This document shows, piece after piece, positions 1 to 6,501 of a stretch of DNA of 8,753 bases; within the stretch, counting starts at the first letter, position 1, and every line of letters starts with the position of its first letter. The notes beneath the pieces are model-generated. The model did not search any database and was not told where the DNA came from. It saw only the letters and a program-made list of their open reading frames with translations. This DNA comes from a bacterium (GTDB lineage Bacteria > Desulfobacterota > Anaeroferrophillalia > Anaeroferrophillales > Tharpellaceae), in NCBI GenBank assembly GCA_029935295.1, contig JAOZKP010000087.1:1-8753 (forward strand), written 5' to 3'. A program made the translations under genes and the position numbers.

Positions 1-77
1 CAAGGTCGCATAAACGTTATTTTGTCAAGGATAAAGATTTGACCCCCATTACCCCCATTAACATTAACGTGCCCCCA
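1..77. other. Intergenic flank left of the nuo terminator, no gene seen
   Basis: This short stretch lies beyond the operon terminator and has no convincing coding frame or RNA gene. It is AT-rich, with runs of C on the plus strand. It contains a perfect 9-bp tandem repeat, ACCCCCATT, at 42-50 and 51-59, and two copies of ATTAAC just after it. The segment AAAGATTTGACCCCC (33-47) resembles, from memory only, GGGGTCAAATCTT-type sequences found near IS200-like or REP-associated transposase genes. No transposase is visible here, so this is only a hint. It may be the 3' flank of a neighbouring gene outside the window. Confidence 0.5.
42..59. repeat. Two tandem copies of ACCCCCATT
   Basis: Two perfect adjacent 9-bp copies occupy 42-50 and 51-59. 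They sit in noncoding DNA about 20 bases outside the large terminator palindrome. Two copies are too few to call a functional array. The likeliest explanation is a small slippage duplication in a C-rich stretch. Confidence 0.6.
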
Positions 78-138
78 AGATACAACCACTAAAAAAGGCT
101 ATGGATTAACTCCATAGCCTTTTTTAGTGGTTGTATCT
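78..138. terminator. Bidirectional rho-independent terminator at the end of the nuo operon
   Basis: This is a perfect inverted repeat with 28-bp arms (78-105 and 111-138) around a 5-nt loop (106-110). The core is a 9-bp hairpin, GGCTATGGA paired with TCCATAGCC, flanked by six A residues on one side and six T residues on the other. Read on either strand it therefore gives a GC-rich hairpin followed by a U6 tract, the classical intrinsic terminator form. It starts 13 nt after the nuoN stop codon and should end the nuo transcript. Its symmetry means it could also stop a convergent transcript entering from the left. The extra 13 bp of pairing outside the A/T tracts make it longer than a usual terminator. 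Confidence 0.93.
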
Positions 139-151
139 ATATCTAAAAATC

Positions 152-1621
152 TTACATGATCATTTTAACTGATTCGCGGGCCAGGTCCCAGATGTATGCG
201 GGGAAGATTCCCATCTGAAGAACACAGAAAGCGGCGATTGAGAGGGCGGCGATCATGGTTCCGGTCGGGGCCATGATGCTGATTTCGCGTTCCGGGTCTT
301 TGAAATACATCCGGACAATAACGCCGAGATAGTAGTAAAGTGAGATTACACTATTGATTACACCAAAGATTGCCAGCCAGATATAACCGGACTTAATCGC
401 TTCGGAGAAGATGAAGAATTTACCCATGAATCCAGCCGCCGGTGGGATTCCGGCCATCGAGAAGATAAAGATGGTCATCATCAGGCCGAGGAAGGGGTAT
501 TTGAAACCAACGCCATCATAGTCGCTGAGGTCGGTATATTCCTGACCATCCTTACCCATTGCCGAGATCACAGCCAACGCGCCGATATTGGCAAAAGCGT
601 AGGCTAAGAGGTAGAAGAGCATCCCGGATCGAGCGAGATCAGTCCCTACAACAAACCCGATCAGCAAGTAACCGGCATGAGCAATACTGGAATAGGCCAG
701 CATCCGTTTGATATCAGTCTGGGCAATGGCCACAAGATTGCCGACTGTCATCGTCAACAGAGCCGCGACCCACATAATTGTTGTCCAGTCCGCCTGAAGC
801 GGGGCGAAGCCGACGAAAAATACACGGACAAGCGCAGCAAAAGCAGCGGCCTTAACACCGGTTGCCATAAATCCGGTAACTACAGTTGGTGCTCCCTCAT
901 AAACATCAGGGGTCCACATATGGAACGGAAACATCGCTACTTTAAAACCAAAGCCGACAGTCATCAAAGCCATGCCGCCTAAAACCATCGGGTGATGCAG
1001 AGCATCAGGGTTGGCGGTAAAGAAATTCCCGAGTTTGACAATATCGAGGGTGCCGCTGGCACCATAAACCAAAGCAAAACCGAACAGGAGAAATCCTGAA
1101 GAGAAAGCTCCTAATAGAAAATATTTAAGCGCTGCTTCAATCGATTTAGAATCATCAGTCTTAAAGCCGGCCAGGACATAGATTGAGATCGACATTGTTT
1201 CCAAGGCGACAAAAATCATAATCAGGTTTCCGGCATTGCCCATAAAGGACATCCCGAATGCCGCAAAAAGCATCAGACAGTAGAATTCGCCAACCTTGAT
1301 ATCTTTACAAATCTTTTCATAGTTCATTGAGGCGAGAATCGTCAGGATAGTAACAATACAGACGATCAGCGTAATGAAAAAACCGAAGCCGTCCGCCATC
1401 AGCATGCCTGAATAGGCCGACTCATGACTGCCGCGTGAAAGTACGAGAGCGATTAAAGCTGCGAGAACCCCTGCCAGTGACAGTGCGCCAAGGGAGGTCT
1501 TCCCTTTACCTTTGGCGAAAACATCGACTAAAAGAACAGTCAACGCCGTCAAAGCCAATATCAGCTGCGGCAGAATCGCCTTAAGGTTAAGTGCCGGGAC
1601 AACAAAATCCAGCATTTCCAT
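152..1621 (-). CDS. nuoN: NADH-quinone oxidoreductase subunit N (antiporter-like proton pump)
   Basis: NuoN is one of three antiporter-like membrane subunits of complex I and couples quinone reduction to proton translocation across the inner membrane. From the ATG at 1621 the protein has 489 residues, close to the 485 of E. coli NuoN, and is hydrophobic throughout, consistent with about 14 transmembrane helices. Numbered from that ATG, the functional charges are visible: the TM5 Glu at 141 in ALETMSISIYVLAGF, Lys166 in EAALKYFLLGAF, Lys227 in FKVAMFPFHMWTPDVYEGAP, Lys257 in GVKAAAF and Lys401 in GFMGKFFIF. A GTG at 1624 directly precedes the ATG and could extend the protein by one residue, but the ribosome-binding site spacing favours the ATG. 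It is the last gene of the operon. The 134-nt gap after nuoM is the longest in the window, and the terminator follows 13 nt after the stop. No defect is seen. Confidence 0.97.
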   Translation of the reverse strand: MEMLDFVVPALNLKAILPQLILALTALTVLLVDVFAKGKGKTSLGALSLAGVLAALIALVLSRGSHESAYSGMLMADGFGFFITLIVCIVTILTILASMNYEKICKDIKVGEFYCLMLFAAFGMSFMGNAGNLIMIFVALETMSISIYVLAGFKTDDSKSIEAALKYFLLGAFSSGFLLFGFALVYGASGTLDIVKLGNFFTANPDALHHPMVLGGMALMTVGFGFKVAMFPFHMWTPDVYEGAPTVVTGFMATGVKAAAFAALVRVFFVGFAPLQADWTTIMWVAALLTMTVGNLVAIAQTDIKRMLAYSSIAHAGYLLIGFVVGTDLARSGMLFYLLAYAFANIGALAVISAMGKDGQEYTDLSDYDGVGFKYPFLGLMMTIFIFSMAGIPPAAGFMGKFFIFSEAIKSGYIWLAIFGVINSVISLYYYLGVIVRMYFKDPEREISIMAPTGTMIAALSIAAFCVLQMGIFPAYIWDLARESVKMIM

Positions 1622-1625
1622 CACT

Positions 1626-1632
1626 CTCCTCC
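1626..1632 (-). promoter_or_regulatory. Strong Shine-Dalgarno site of nuoN, decides the start
   Basis: On the minus strand GGAGGAG lies upstream of GTGATG. The core GGAGG (1628-1632) is 6 nt from the ATG at 1621 but only 3 nt from the GTG at 1624, so the ATG is the better start. It is among the strongest ribosome-binding sites in the window. That fits a last gene which, after a long spacer, cannot rely on translational coupling to nuoM. Confidence 0.8.
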
Positions 1633-1658
1633 AAAATTATCTTATAAAAAGTAATAAT

Positions 1659-1676
1659 TGAATACAAATGTATTCA
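1659..1676. repeat. Small inverted repeat in the nuoM-nuoN spacer
   Basis: TGAATAC (1659-1665) and GTATTCA (1670-1676) form a perfect 7-bp stem with a 4-nt AAAT loop. It lies about 27 nt upstream of the nuoN Shine-Dalgarno site. It has no following U tract in the direction of transcription, so it is not a terminator. It may be an RNA-stability or processing hairpin, or chance in AT-rich DNA. Confidence 0.45.
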
Positions 1677-1682
1677 GGGTAA

Positions 1683-1711
1683 ATTATATTTCTAACCGGC
1701 CCTATGCTAAA
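1683..1711 (-). promoter_or_regulatory. Possible internal promoter before nuoN
   Basis: The minus strand carries a perfect TATAAT (1683-1688) with a weak -35-like TTTAGC (1706-1711, three of six consensus matches) 17 nt upstream. If used, transcription would begin near 1676, giving a leader of about 55 nt before nuoN. The spacer is AT-rich, so a TATAAT can arise by chance; this is a suggestion only. Confidence 0.25.
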
Positions 1712-1744
1712 GCCGGAATATCAATCAGACTATCTAAATTGATA
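1696..1744. repeat. Two more inverted repeats after nuoM
   Basis: CCGGC (1696-1700) pairs with GCCGG (1712-1716) around an 11-nt loop. TATCAAT (1719-1725) pairs with ATTGATA (1738-1744) around a 12-nt loop. With the repeat at 1659-1676 they make three stem-loops in a row in the transcript between nuoM and nuoN. None is followed by a U tract. They could slow 3'-5' decay or mark a processing site, but the stems are short. Confidence 0.35.
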
Positions 1745-1755
1745 AATACTGCTAA

Positions 1756-3342
1756 TTAATCAGTCAGTGTACTTTTGAGATGGCTTTCCGCCATGACCGA
1801 GGCCAGCTTGGCCGGACTCCCCTCTTCAACCTGAAGTTCATACATCGCCACTTGCTGGTGGTAGGTCTTCAGGAAATGCTCACAGGAGGCATCCATTTTG
1901 TTGATGAAATATCCGGGGAAGAAACCCATGACGAAAACCAGGATGGCCAATGGAAGCAGCGTTACAATTTCACGGGCGTTAAGATCTTTCAAGACCTTAT
2001 TCTCTTCTTTATCGAGAGGCTGAAACATAACCCGCTGATACATCCACAACATATAGAGTGCGCCGAGAATAGCCCCGGAGGTAGCGAAGACCGCATGAAC
2101 CGGCATCGAACGGAAAGCTCCGACCAGAATCAAGAATTCACCGACAAAACCATTGGTACCGGGAACCGCGATTGATGAGAGCGTCATAATCATAAAAAAG
2201 GTGGCAAAAACCGGCATAACCTTGGCAATTCCGCCAAAATCTTTAATCATCCGCGTATGACGACGCTCATAGAGCATACCGACAATCAAAAAGAGGGCAC
2301 CGGTGCTGATACCGTGGTTGAGCATCTGGTAAAGACCACCCTCAACGCCCTGCATATTGAAAGCGAAAATTCCCAACATTACATAGCCCAAATGGCTGAC
2401 ACTGGAGTAAGCTACCAACTTTTTCATGTCGGGCTGAATCAAGGCAACCAAGGCACCGTAGATGATTCCAACTACCGCCAACGTAGCTATAATCGGAGTA
2501 AACTGATTACTAGCATAAGGAAAAAGCGGGATCGCAAAGCGCATAAAACCATAGGTCCCCATTTTCAAGAGAACACCAGCCAGGATTACACTACCGGCAG
2601 TCGGTGCCTGAACATGGGCATCCGGTAACCAGGTATGCAACGGAAACATCGGTACCTTGATGGCAAAGGAGACAAAGAAGGTCAGACAGAGCCAGAACTG
2701 GGTCGATACCGGGATATTGAGTTTATAAAGTTCGAGAAGATCAAACGTATAGACACCGGTCAGCTTATGGTTGAAATAATAGAGGAAGAGAATCGACAAC
2801 AGCATGAATACCGAACCGGCAGCCGTATAGATAAAAAATTTGACAGCAGCATAAATGCGGTTATCACCACCCCAGACGCCGATTAGAAAATACATCGGAA
2901 TCAGCATCAATTCCCAGAAGATATAGAAGAGGATAAGATCAAGAGAAACTAGAGCCCCGAGCATGGCCGTCTCCAGCAGGAGAAGACAGATCATGAACTC
3001 TTTGACTCGTTTCTGAATATAGGTCCAAGAGCACAGAACACAGATCGGGGTCAAGAAGGTAGTCAACATGAATATCCAGAGACTGATACCGTCGAGACCG
3101 ATAAAATAACTTAGGCCGGCACTTTTAACCCAGGCATAACGTTCTACAAACTGCATATCTGCGGTGCCACTCTGAAATGCAAAAATAAGCGGCAAGGAGA
3201 TAAAGAACTCAATCATGGCAAAAACCATGGCTGTGCCTCGAATTGTATCTTTCGCTTCTTTATCGATAAACATCAGGATCAAAGCCCCGAAGATCGGAAA
3301 GAAGGTCACAAGGCTGATTATCGGAAAACCTAGTTCATTCAT
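1756..3342 (-). CDS. nuoM: NADH-quinone oxidoreductase subunit M (antiporter-like proton pump)
   Basis: NuoM is the middle antiporter-like pump of the complex I membrane arm, between NuoN and NuoL. The 528-residue product is hydrophobic along nearly its full length. Key residues are in place: Glu144 in FWELMLIPMY, Lys229 in AIKVPMFPLHTWLPDAH, Lys260 in LLKMGTYG, His343 in LNHG and Glu402 in GFVGEF. The motif VQAPTAGSVILAGVLLK (from residue 244) is typical of NuoM. The ATG at 3342 has a good Shine-Dalgarno site AGGGAG (3351-3356) 8 nt upstream. The protein is somewhat longer than the 509-residue E. coli NuoM. Part of the excess is a polar, soluble C-terminal tail after about residue 485 (KTYHQQVAMYELQVEEG and onward). 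Gaps are 86 nt to nuoL and 134 nt to nuoN. The gene looks intact. Confidence 0.97.
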   Translation of the reverse strand: MNELGFPIISLVTFFPIFGALILMFIDKEAKDTIRGTAMVFAMIEFFISLPLIFAFQSGTADMQFVERYAWVKSAGLSYFIGLDGISLWIFMLTTFLTPICVLCSWTYIQKRVKEFMICLLLLETAMLGALVSLDLILFYIFWELMLIPMYFLIGVWGGDNRIYAAVKFFIYTAAGSVFMLLSILFLYYFNHKLTGVYTFDLLELYKLNIPVSTQFWLCLTFFVSFAIKVPMFPLHTWLPDAHVQAPTAGSVILAGVLLKMGTYGFMRFAIPLFPYASNQFTPIIATLAVVGIIYGALVALIQPDMKKLVAYSSVSHLGYVMLGIFAFNMQGVEGGLYQMLNHGISTGALFLIVGMLYERRHTRMIKDFGGIAKVMPVFATFFMIMTLSSIAVPGTNGFVGEFLILVGAFRSMPVHAVFATSGAILGALYMLWMYQRVMFQPLDKEENKVLKDLNAREIVTLLPLAILVFVMGFFPGYFINKMDASCEHFLKTYHQQVAMYELQVEEGSPAKLASVMAESHLKSTLTD

Positions 3343-3428
3343 CTATCGCTCTCCCTGCAGTAGCTGTGTATGGTCTATGGGATTTATAATTTATCTAAAA
3401 TTAAAGTTTCAGGTGTTACAGTAAATGC

Positions 3429-5543
3429 TTAAAGTGCTTTCAGGAAATAGTATGCGAGCAATACAACCGTCCCGAAAACCACTGAGACCGCATAACTCTG
3501 CACATAACCGGACTGCATGTAACGGACTGCGGAACTGCCCCAGCCGACGATCCGGGCTACACCGTTGACAATGAAGTCAACGACTCCGACATCAATTCCT
3601 TTCCAGAGGAAGTAACTGAATCCGCGTAAAGGGGAAATAATAACCACATCATAAAGTTCGTCAATGTACCATTTGTTAAGCAGAAGACGATGGATAAAAG
3701 CATATTTTTCTGCCAGAGCTACCGGAATTTCGCGTTTAACAATGTAGAACATATACGCAACAAAGATACCGAAACCGGCAATCGCGACTGAAACTGCCAT
3801 CAATGTATACTCAACCCACATCGGCGGATGATGCGCCCCGTGATGAGCGCCGGCTGCGGCATGTCCGACAACAGCATGTCCGGCTTCAGCCGCATGCCCA
3901 GCAGCGGCAAGAACCGCATGGCCAGCTACGTGTGCGGCCTGATGCGCCCCATGGGCAACCGCAGTCGTCGCATCCTGGAGAATTTTACCGTCACCAAGCC
4001 CCATAATCGGCTCTAAGAAATGCTCGAACAGGTTACTGCCGCCTAATGCATGCGGGACTCCGAGATAACCACCAAATGCCGCCAGCACAGCCAGCACCAT
4101 CAGCGGCACCGTCATGGTAAACGGTGATTCATGGATATGCTCGGTAGCATCTCCGGCCCGGCAATCATTAAAGAAGGTCATGAACAGCAAACGGAACATA
4201 TAGAATGCAGTCATACCCGCCGCAACCGCGCCGATCAACCAGAGCAGCCAATGGCCCTGAGGACTACTGTACGCTTTCCAGAGAATCTCATCCTTACTGA
4301 AAAATCCGGAGAAGCCGGGAATCCCGGAAATCGCGAGACAACCAACCAGAAAGGTCCAGAAAGTAATCGGGGTTTTGCTCTTCAAACCACCCATATTCCG
4401 CATATCCTGCGCGTCATCATGGGAATGCACTTTATGATAGGCATGATGCATAGAATGGATAACCGCACCCGAACCTAAAAACATTAAAGCTTTGAAGAAA
4501 GCGTGAGTTAGAACATGAAACATACCAGCTGCGAATGCCCCGACACCGAGAGCAAGAAACATATAGCCAAGCTGACTTACTGTCGAATAAGCGAGAACCT
4601 TTTTGATATCATTCTGTACCAAGCCAATTGAAGCAGCAAACAAAGCGGTCAAAGCTCCAACAGTAGCCACAACTCCCATTGCCAAGGGTGACATTGAAAA
4701 CAGAATATTCGAACGGGAAATCATATAGACACCCGAAGTTACCATGGTTGCGGCATGGATCAAAGCACTGACCGGAGTCGGGCCTGCCATCGCATCCGGC
4801 AACCAGACGTAGAGTGGAATCTGGGCTGACTTAGCAGTACAACCAATAAAGAAGAGAATACAGATAGCCGTTGCCTGACTGGTGGAGAGATAATGAACGT
4901 TACTGAATACTTCATTAAACTGCAAACTCCAGACCCCATGTTCGCCGAGTCCGGTAAAAAGCAGAAACATCCCGATCAGGAAAGCAAAGTCACCGACCCG
5001 GTTGGTAATGAATGCCTTCTTACCGGCAATCGCATTGGCTTCATCATCAAACCAAAAACCGATCAGCAGGTAAGAACATAAGCCAACCCCTTCCCAACCA
5101 AGAAACATCAAAAGATAGTTATTGGCAAGAATCAGGTTGATCATCGCAAACATAAAGAGATTCAAGTAGACAAAAAAGCGGTAGTAACGGCCCGGATCAC
5201 CATCCATATAGCCGATTGAGTAGACGTGAATAAGAAAACCGATGCCGATAACAAACATCGCCATCATCATTGACAGCGGATCAATCTGATAGGCGACATA
5301 GGTCTGGAGCACGCCGCTGTTGATCCAGGAGAAACAGGTTACCTGATAGAAACGTTCGGCCGCCGGCAATTGCAGCAACTGATAGAAAATCGTACAGGTG
5401 ACGATAAAGGAGAGGGCAATCACACCGCAGGCTATCCAGTGGATCAAATCTTTATTGATCGCTTCTATACGGCGTCCAAGTATACCGTTAATCAAGACGC
5501 CGATGGCCGGAAAGACCGGTACCAACCAGATATAATCGAACAT
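3429..5543 (-). CDS. nuoL: NADH-quinone oxidoreductase subunit L (distal proton pump with lateral helix)
   Basis: NuoL is the most distal antiporter-like subunit of complex I; its long lateral helix runs along NuoM and NuoN. The product has 704 residues against 613 in E. coli. The pump residues are present: Glu151 in GWEGVGLCSYLLIGFW, Lys238 in TAKSAQIPLYVWLPDAM, His343, His347 and Lys351 in HVLTHAFFKALMFLGSG, and Lys417/Asp418 in GFFSKDEIL. The C-terminal part holds NKWYIDELYD (about 623-632), which starts the lateral-helix region, and a last membrane helix near 680-702. Extra length comes from a His/Ala-rich loop (about 525-572) between predicted TM14 and TM15 and from a His cluster (363-375) after TM11. 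The ATG at 5543 has a strong AAGGAG (5552-5557) 8 nt upstream. Gaps are 117 nt from nuoK and 86 nt to nuoM. Confidence 0.97.
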   Translation of the reverse strand: MFDYIWLVPVFPAIGVLINGILGRRIEAINKDLIHWIACGVIALSFIVTCTIFYQLLQLPAAERFYQVTCFSWINSGVLQTYVAYQIDPLSMMMAMFVIGIGFLIHVYSIGYMDGDPGRYYRFFVYLNLFMFAMINLILANNYLLMFLGWEGVGLCSYLLIGFWFDDEANAIAGKKAFITNRVGDFAFLIGMFLLFTGLGEHGVWSLQFNEVFSNVHYLSTSQATAICILFFIGCTAKSAQIPLYVWLPDAMAGPTPVSALIHAATMVTSGVYMISRSNILFSMSPLAMGVVATVGALTALFAASIGLVQNDIKKVLAYSTVSQLGYMFLALGVGAFAAGMFHVLTHAFFKALMFLGSGAVIHSMHHAYHKVHSHDDAQDMRNMGGLKSKTPITFWTFLVGCLAISGIPGFSGFFSKDEILWKAYSSPQGHWLLWLIGAVAAGMTAFYMFRLLFMTFFNDCRAGDATEHIHESPFTMTVPLMVLAVLAAFGGYLGVPHALGGSNLFEHFLEPIMGLGDGKILQDATTAVAHGAHQAAHVAGHAVLAAAGHAAEAGHAVVGHAAAGAHHGAHHPPMWVEYTLMAVSVAIAGFGIFVAYMFYIVKREIPVALAEKYAFIHRLLLNKWYIDELYDVVIISPLRGFSYFLWKGIDVGVVDFIVNGVARIVGWGSSAVRYMQSGYVQSYAVSVVFGTVVLLAYYFLKAL
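3828..3953 (-). repeat. His/Ala-rich repeat region inside nuoL
   Basis: This segment encodes NuoL residues 531-572 and contains eleven histidines among Ala and Gly. The unit Gly-His-Ala recurs at residues 541, 549, 555 and 560, and on the coding strand each copy contains GGNCATGC. The region ends in AHHGAHH before the next membrane helix. The shared DNA motif suggests local expansion of a short unit. By family topology the TM14-TM15 loop faces the periplasm, so metal binding or pH sensing is conceivable but not shown. The loop is a known variable site in NuoL proteins. Confidence 0.75.
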
Positions 5544-5577
5544 TCCTCTATCTCCTTAAAAATCCAAAAACGTTATC

Positions 5578-5601
5578 TCTAAGATATTAAGTGTTCTTAG
5601 A
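5578..5601. repeat. Small inverted repeat in the nuoK-nuoL spacer
   Basis: TCTAAGA (5578-5584) and TCTTAGA (5595-5601) form a perfect 7-bp stem with a 10-nt loop. It lies in the 117-nt AT-rich spacer upstream of nuoL. It has low GC and no U tract placed as for a terminator. A role in mRNA processing is possible, and chance is also reasonable. Confidence 0.35.
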
Positions 5602-5660
5602 AACAAATTTATTTAATACGTTCAGGGTTAGTGCAAATCCCAAAAATTACGAAATATCAC

Positions 5661-5966
5661 TTACCACTTTAAGAGATTAAATTTATCCAGGTCAATGCTG
5701 CCCTGCTTTCGATACATAAGCAGAAAAATTGCCAGACCAACTGCGGCTTCAGCTGCAGCCACTGCCATAACAAAAATCACCATAAAGATGCCGTCAAGCG
5801 AGTGATTTGCAGTGCTGAACGTCACAAAAGCAATGCTGACTCCTGCAAGCATAATTTCGATACACATAAAAACCACTATCGCATTGCGGCGACAAATCGC
5901 ACCTGCAGCCCCGATAATAAAAAGAGCCACCGAAAGTGCTAAATATATACTTTGATTTTCAATCAT
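5661..5966 (-). CDS. nuoK: NADH-quinone oxidoreductase subunit K
   Basis: NuoK is a small three-helix membrane subunit (MrpC-like) that carries part of the proton path between the quinone site and the pumps. From the ATG at 5966 it has 101 residues, as expected (E. coli 100). The two essential membrane glutamates are present at 37 (FMCIEIMLAGVSIAF) and 73 (AVAAAEAAVGLAIFLL), matching Glu36 and Glu72 of E. coli. A GTG at 5969 just before the ATG could add one residue, but the purine-rich ribosome-binding site fits the ATG better. The gene begins 12 nt after the nuoJ stop, which suggests translational coupling, and is followed by a 117-nt spacer before nuoL. It ends in a short polar tail, KFNLLKW. 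Confidence 0.96.
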   Translation of the reverse strand: MIENQSIYLALSVALFIIGAAGAICRRNAIVVFMCIEIMLAGVSIAFVTFSTANHSLDGIFMVIFVMAVAAAEAAVGLAIFLLMYRKQGSIDLDKFNLLKW

Positions 5967-5973
5967 CACCTTT

Positions 5974-5978
5974 CCCCC
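5974..5978 (-). promoter_or_regulatory. Ribosome-binding site of nuoK, decides the start
   Basis: GGGGG on the minus strand directly follows the nuoJ stop codon TAA (5979-5981). It is 7 nt from the ATG at 5966 but 4 nt from the GTG at 5969, so the ATG is preferred. Its position against the nuoJ stop codon fits coupled translation of the two genes. Confidence 0.65.
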
Positions 5979-6488
5979 TTACCTTTCACGTTTAGCCAGA
6001 ACCACGGCGCCAACAACGCCCGCAGTCAGGAGAATGGAAACAACTTCAAACGGCAACAGATAGTCTGAAAAGAGAAAATTCGAGATCACTGCCATACGAC
6101 CATAGGTTGCCACCAGTTTATCAGTAACCGGCCCCTGAATGGCAGTCAGATTTTGCCCCAGGCTAACCAGCATTAGCTCAAGAAAAAGAACAATCAGGGC
6201 CCCGATACCTATCACTTTAGATATTTTGGATGCCGTCTTAACCTTTGAGTCATGGCGAAGATTCAACATCATGATGGCGTAGACAATAAACATCATAATT
6301 GCTCCGGCATAGACAATAACCTGGAGCATTGCCAAAAACTGCGCATGCAGAAGCACATAAACCACTGCAATCATAAAAAAGGATAGAACCATCCACAAAG
6401 CACTGTGCAAGGTTGAGCGAGCAAAGATAACCAGCAACGAGGCGATGACCGCCACTCCGCCGCATATCAATAAAAATACCAGTTCCAT
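5979..6488 (-). CDS. nuoJ: NADH-quinone oxidoreductase subunit J
   Basis: NuoJ is a five-helix membrane subunit of complex I; its third helix changes shape during turnover and links the quinone cavity to NuoK. From the ATG at 6488 the protein has 169 residues (E. coli 184). The family signature is clear around residues 56-76: VIVYAGAIMMFIVYAIMML, including Tyr60 and the flexible Ala-Gly-Ala. The N-terminal helix and ARSTLHSALWMVLSFF (about 24-39) are also typical. A TTG at 6491 precedes the ATG and would give a 170-residue form, but the Shine-Dalgarno spacing supports the ATG. The gene starts 13 nt after the nuoI stop and ends 12 nt before the nuoK ATG, so nuoI-J-K form the tightest cluster of the operon. 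The C-terminus ends in AKRER, likely cytoplasmic. Confidence 0.96.
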   Translation of the reverse strand: MELVFLLICGGVAVIASLLVIFARSTLHSALWMVLSFFMIAVVYVLLHAQFLAMLQVIVYAGAIMMFIVYAIMMLNLRHDSKVKTASKISKVIGIGALIVLFLELMLVSLGQNLTAIQGPVTDKLVATYGRMAVISNFLFSDYLLPFEVVSILLTAGVVGAVVLAKRER

Positions 6489-6495
6489 CAATCTA

Positions 6496-6500
6496 CTCCC
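6496..6500 (-). promoter_or_regulatory. Ribosome-binding site of nuoJ, decides the start
   Basis: GGGAG on the minus strand lies between the nuoI stop TAG (6502-6504) and nuoJ. It is 7 nt from the ATG at 6488 and only 4 nt from the TTG at 6491. The ATG is therefore the probable start, one codon inside the longest open frame. Confidence 0.7.
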
Positions 6501-6501
6501 A

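Noticed and set aside
677..982. Open frame on the plus strand inside nuoN
   Set aside because: It is antisense to a well-conserved nuoN, has no family signature, and its composition (many His, Arg, Lys, Ser) is typical of the complement of a membrane-protein gene.
1780..2886. Plus-strand open frames opposite nuoM (1780-2175, 2257-2628, 2635-2886)
   Set aside because: These are polar shadow frames antisense to conserved NuoM helices, without recognisable domains or convincing starts.
3343..3428. Promoter before nuoM (TATAAA on the minus strand)
   Set aside because: The sequence 17 nt upstream (TGAAAC) matches only two of six -35 positions, and the region is simply AT-rich.
3803..4478. Plus-strand open frames opposite the His-rich part of nuoL (3803-4006, 3828-4016, 4131-4478)
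   Set aside because: They arise from the complement of the Ala/His-rich repeats and adjacent helices. Two overlap each other in different frames and none has a family signature.
5544..5660. Promoter before nuoL in the nuoK-nuoL spacer
   Set aside because: Candidate TTGCAC or TTGTTT hexamers lack a good -10 box at 16-18 nt.
6250..6465. Minus-strand open frame inside nuoJ in another frame
   Set aside because: It lies fully within the conserved nuoJ frame and has no independent support.
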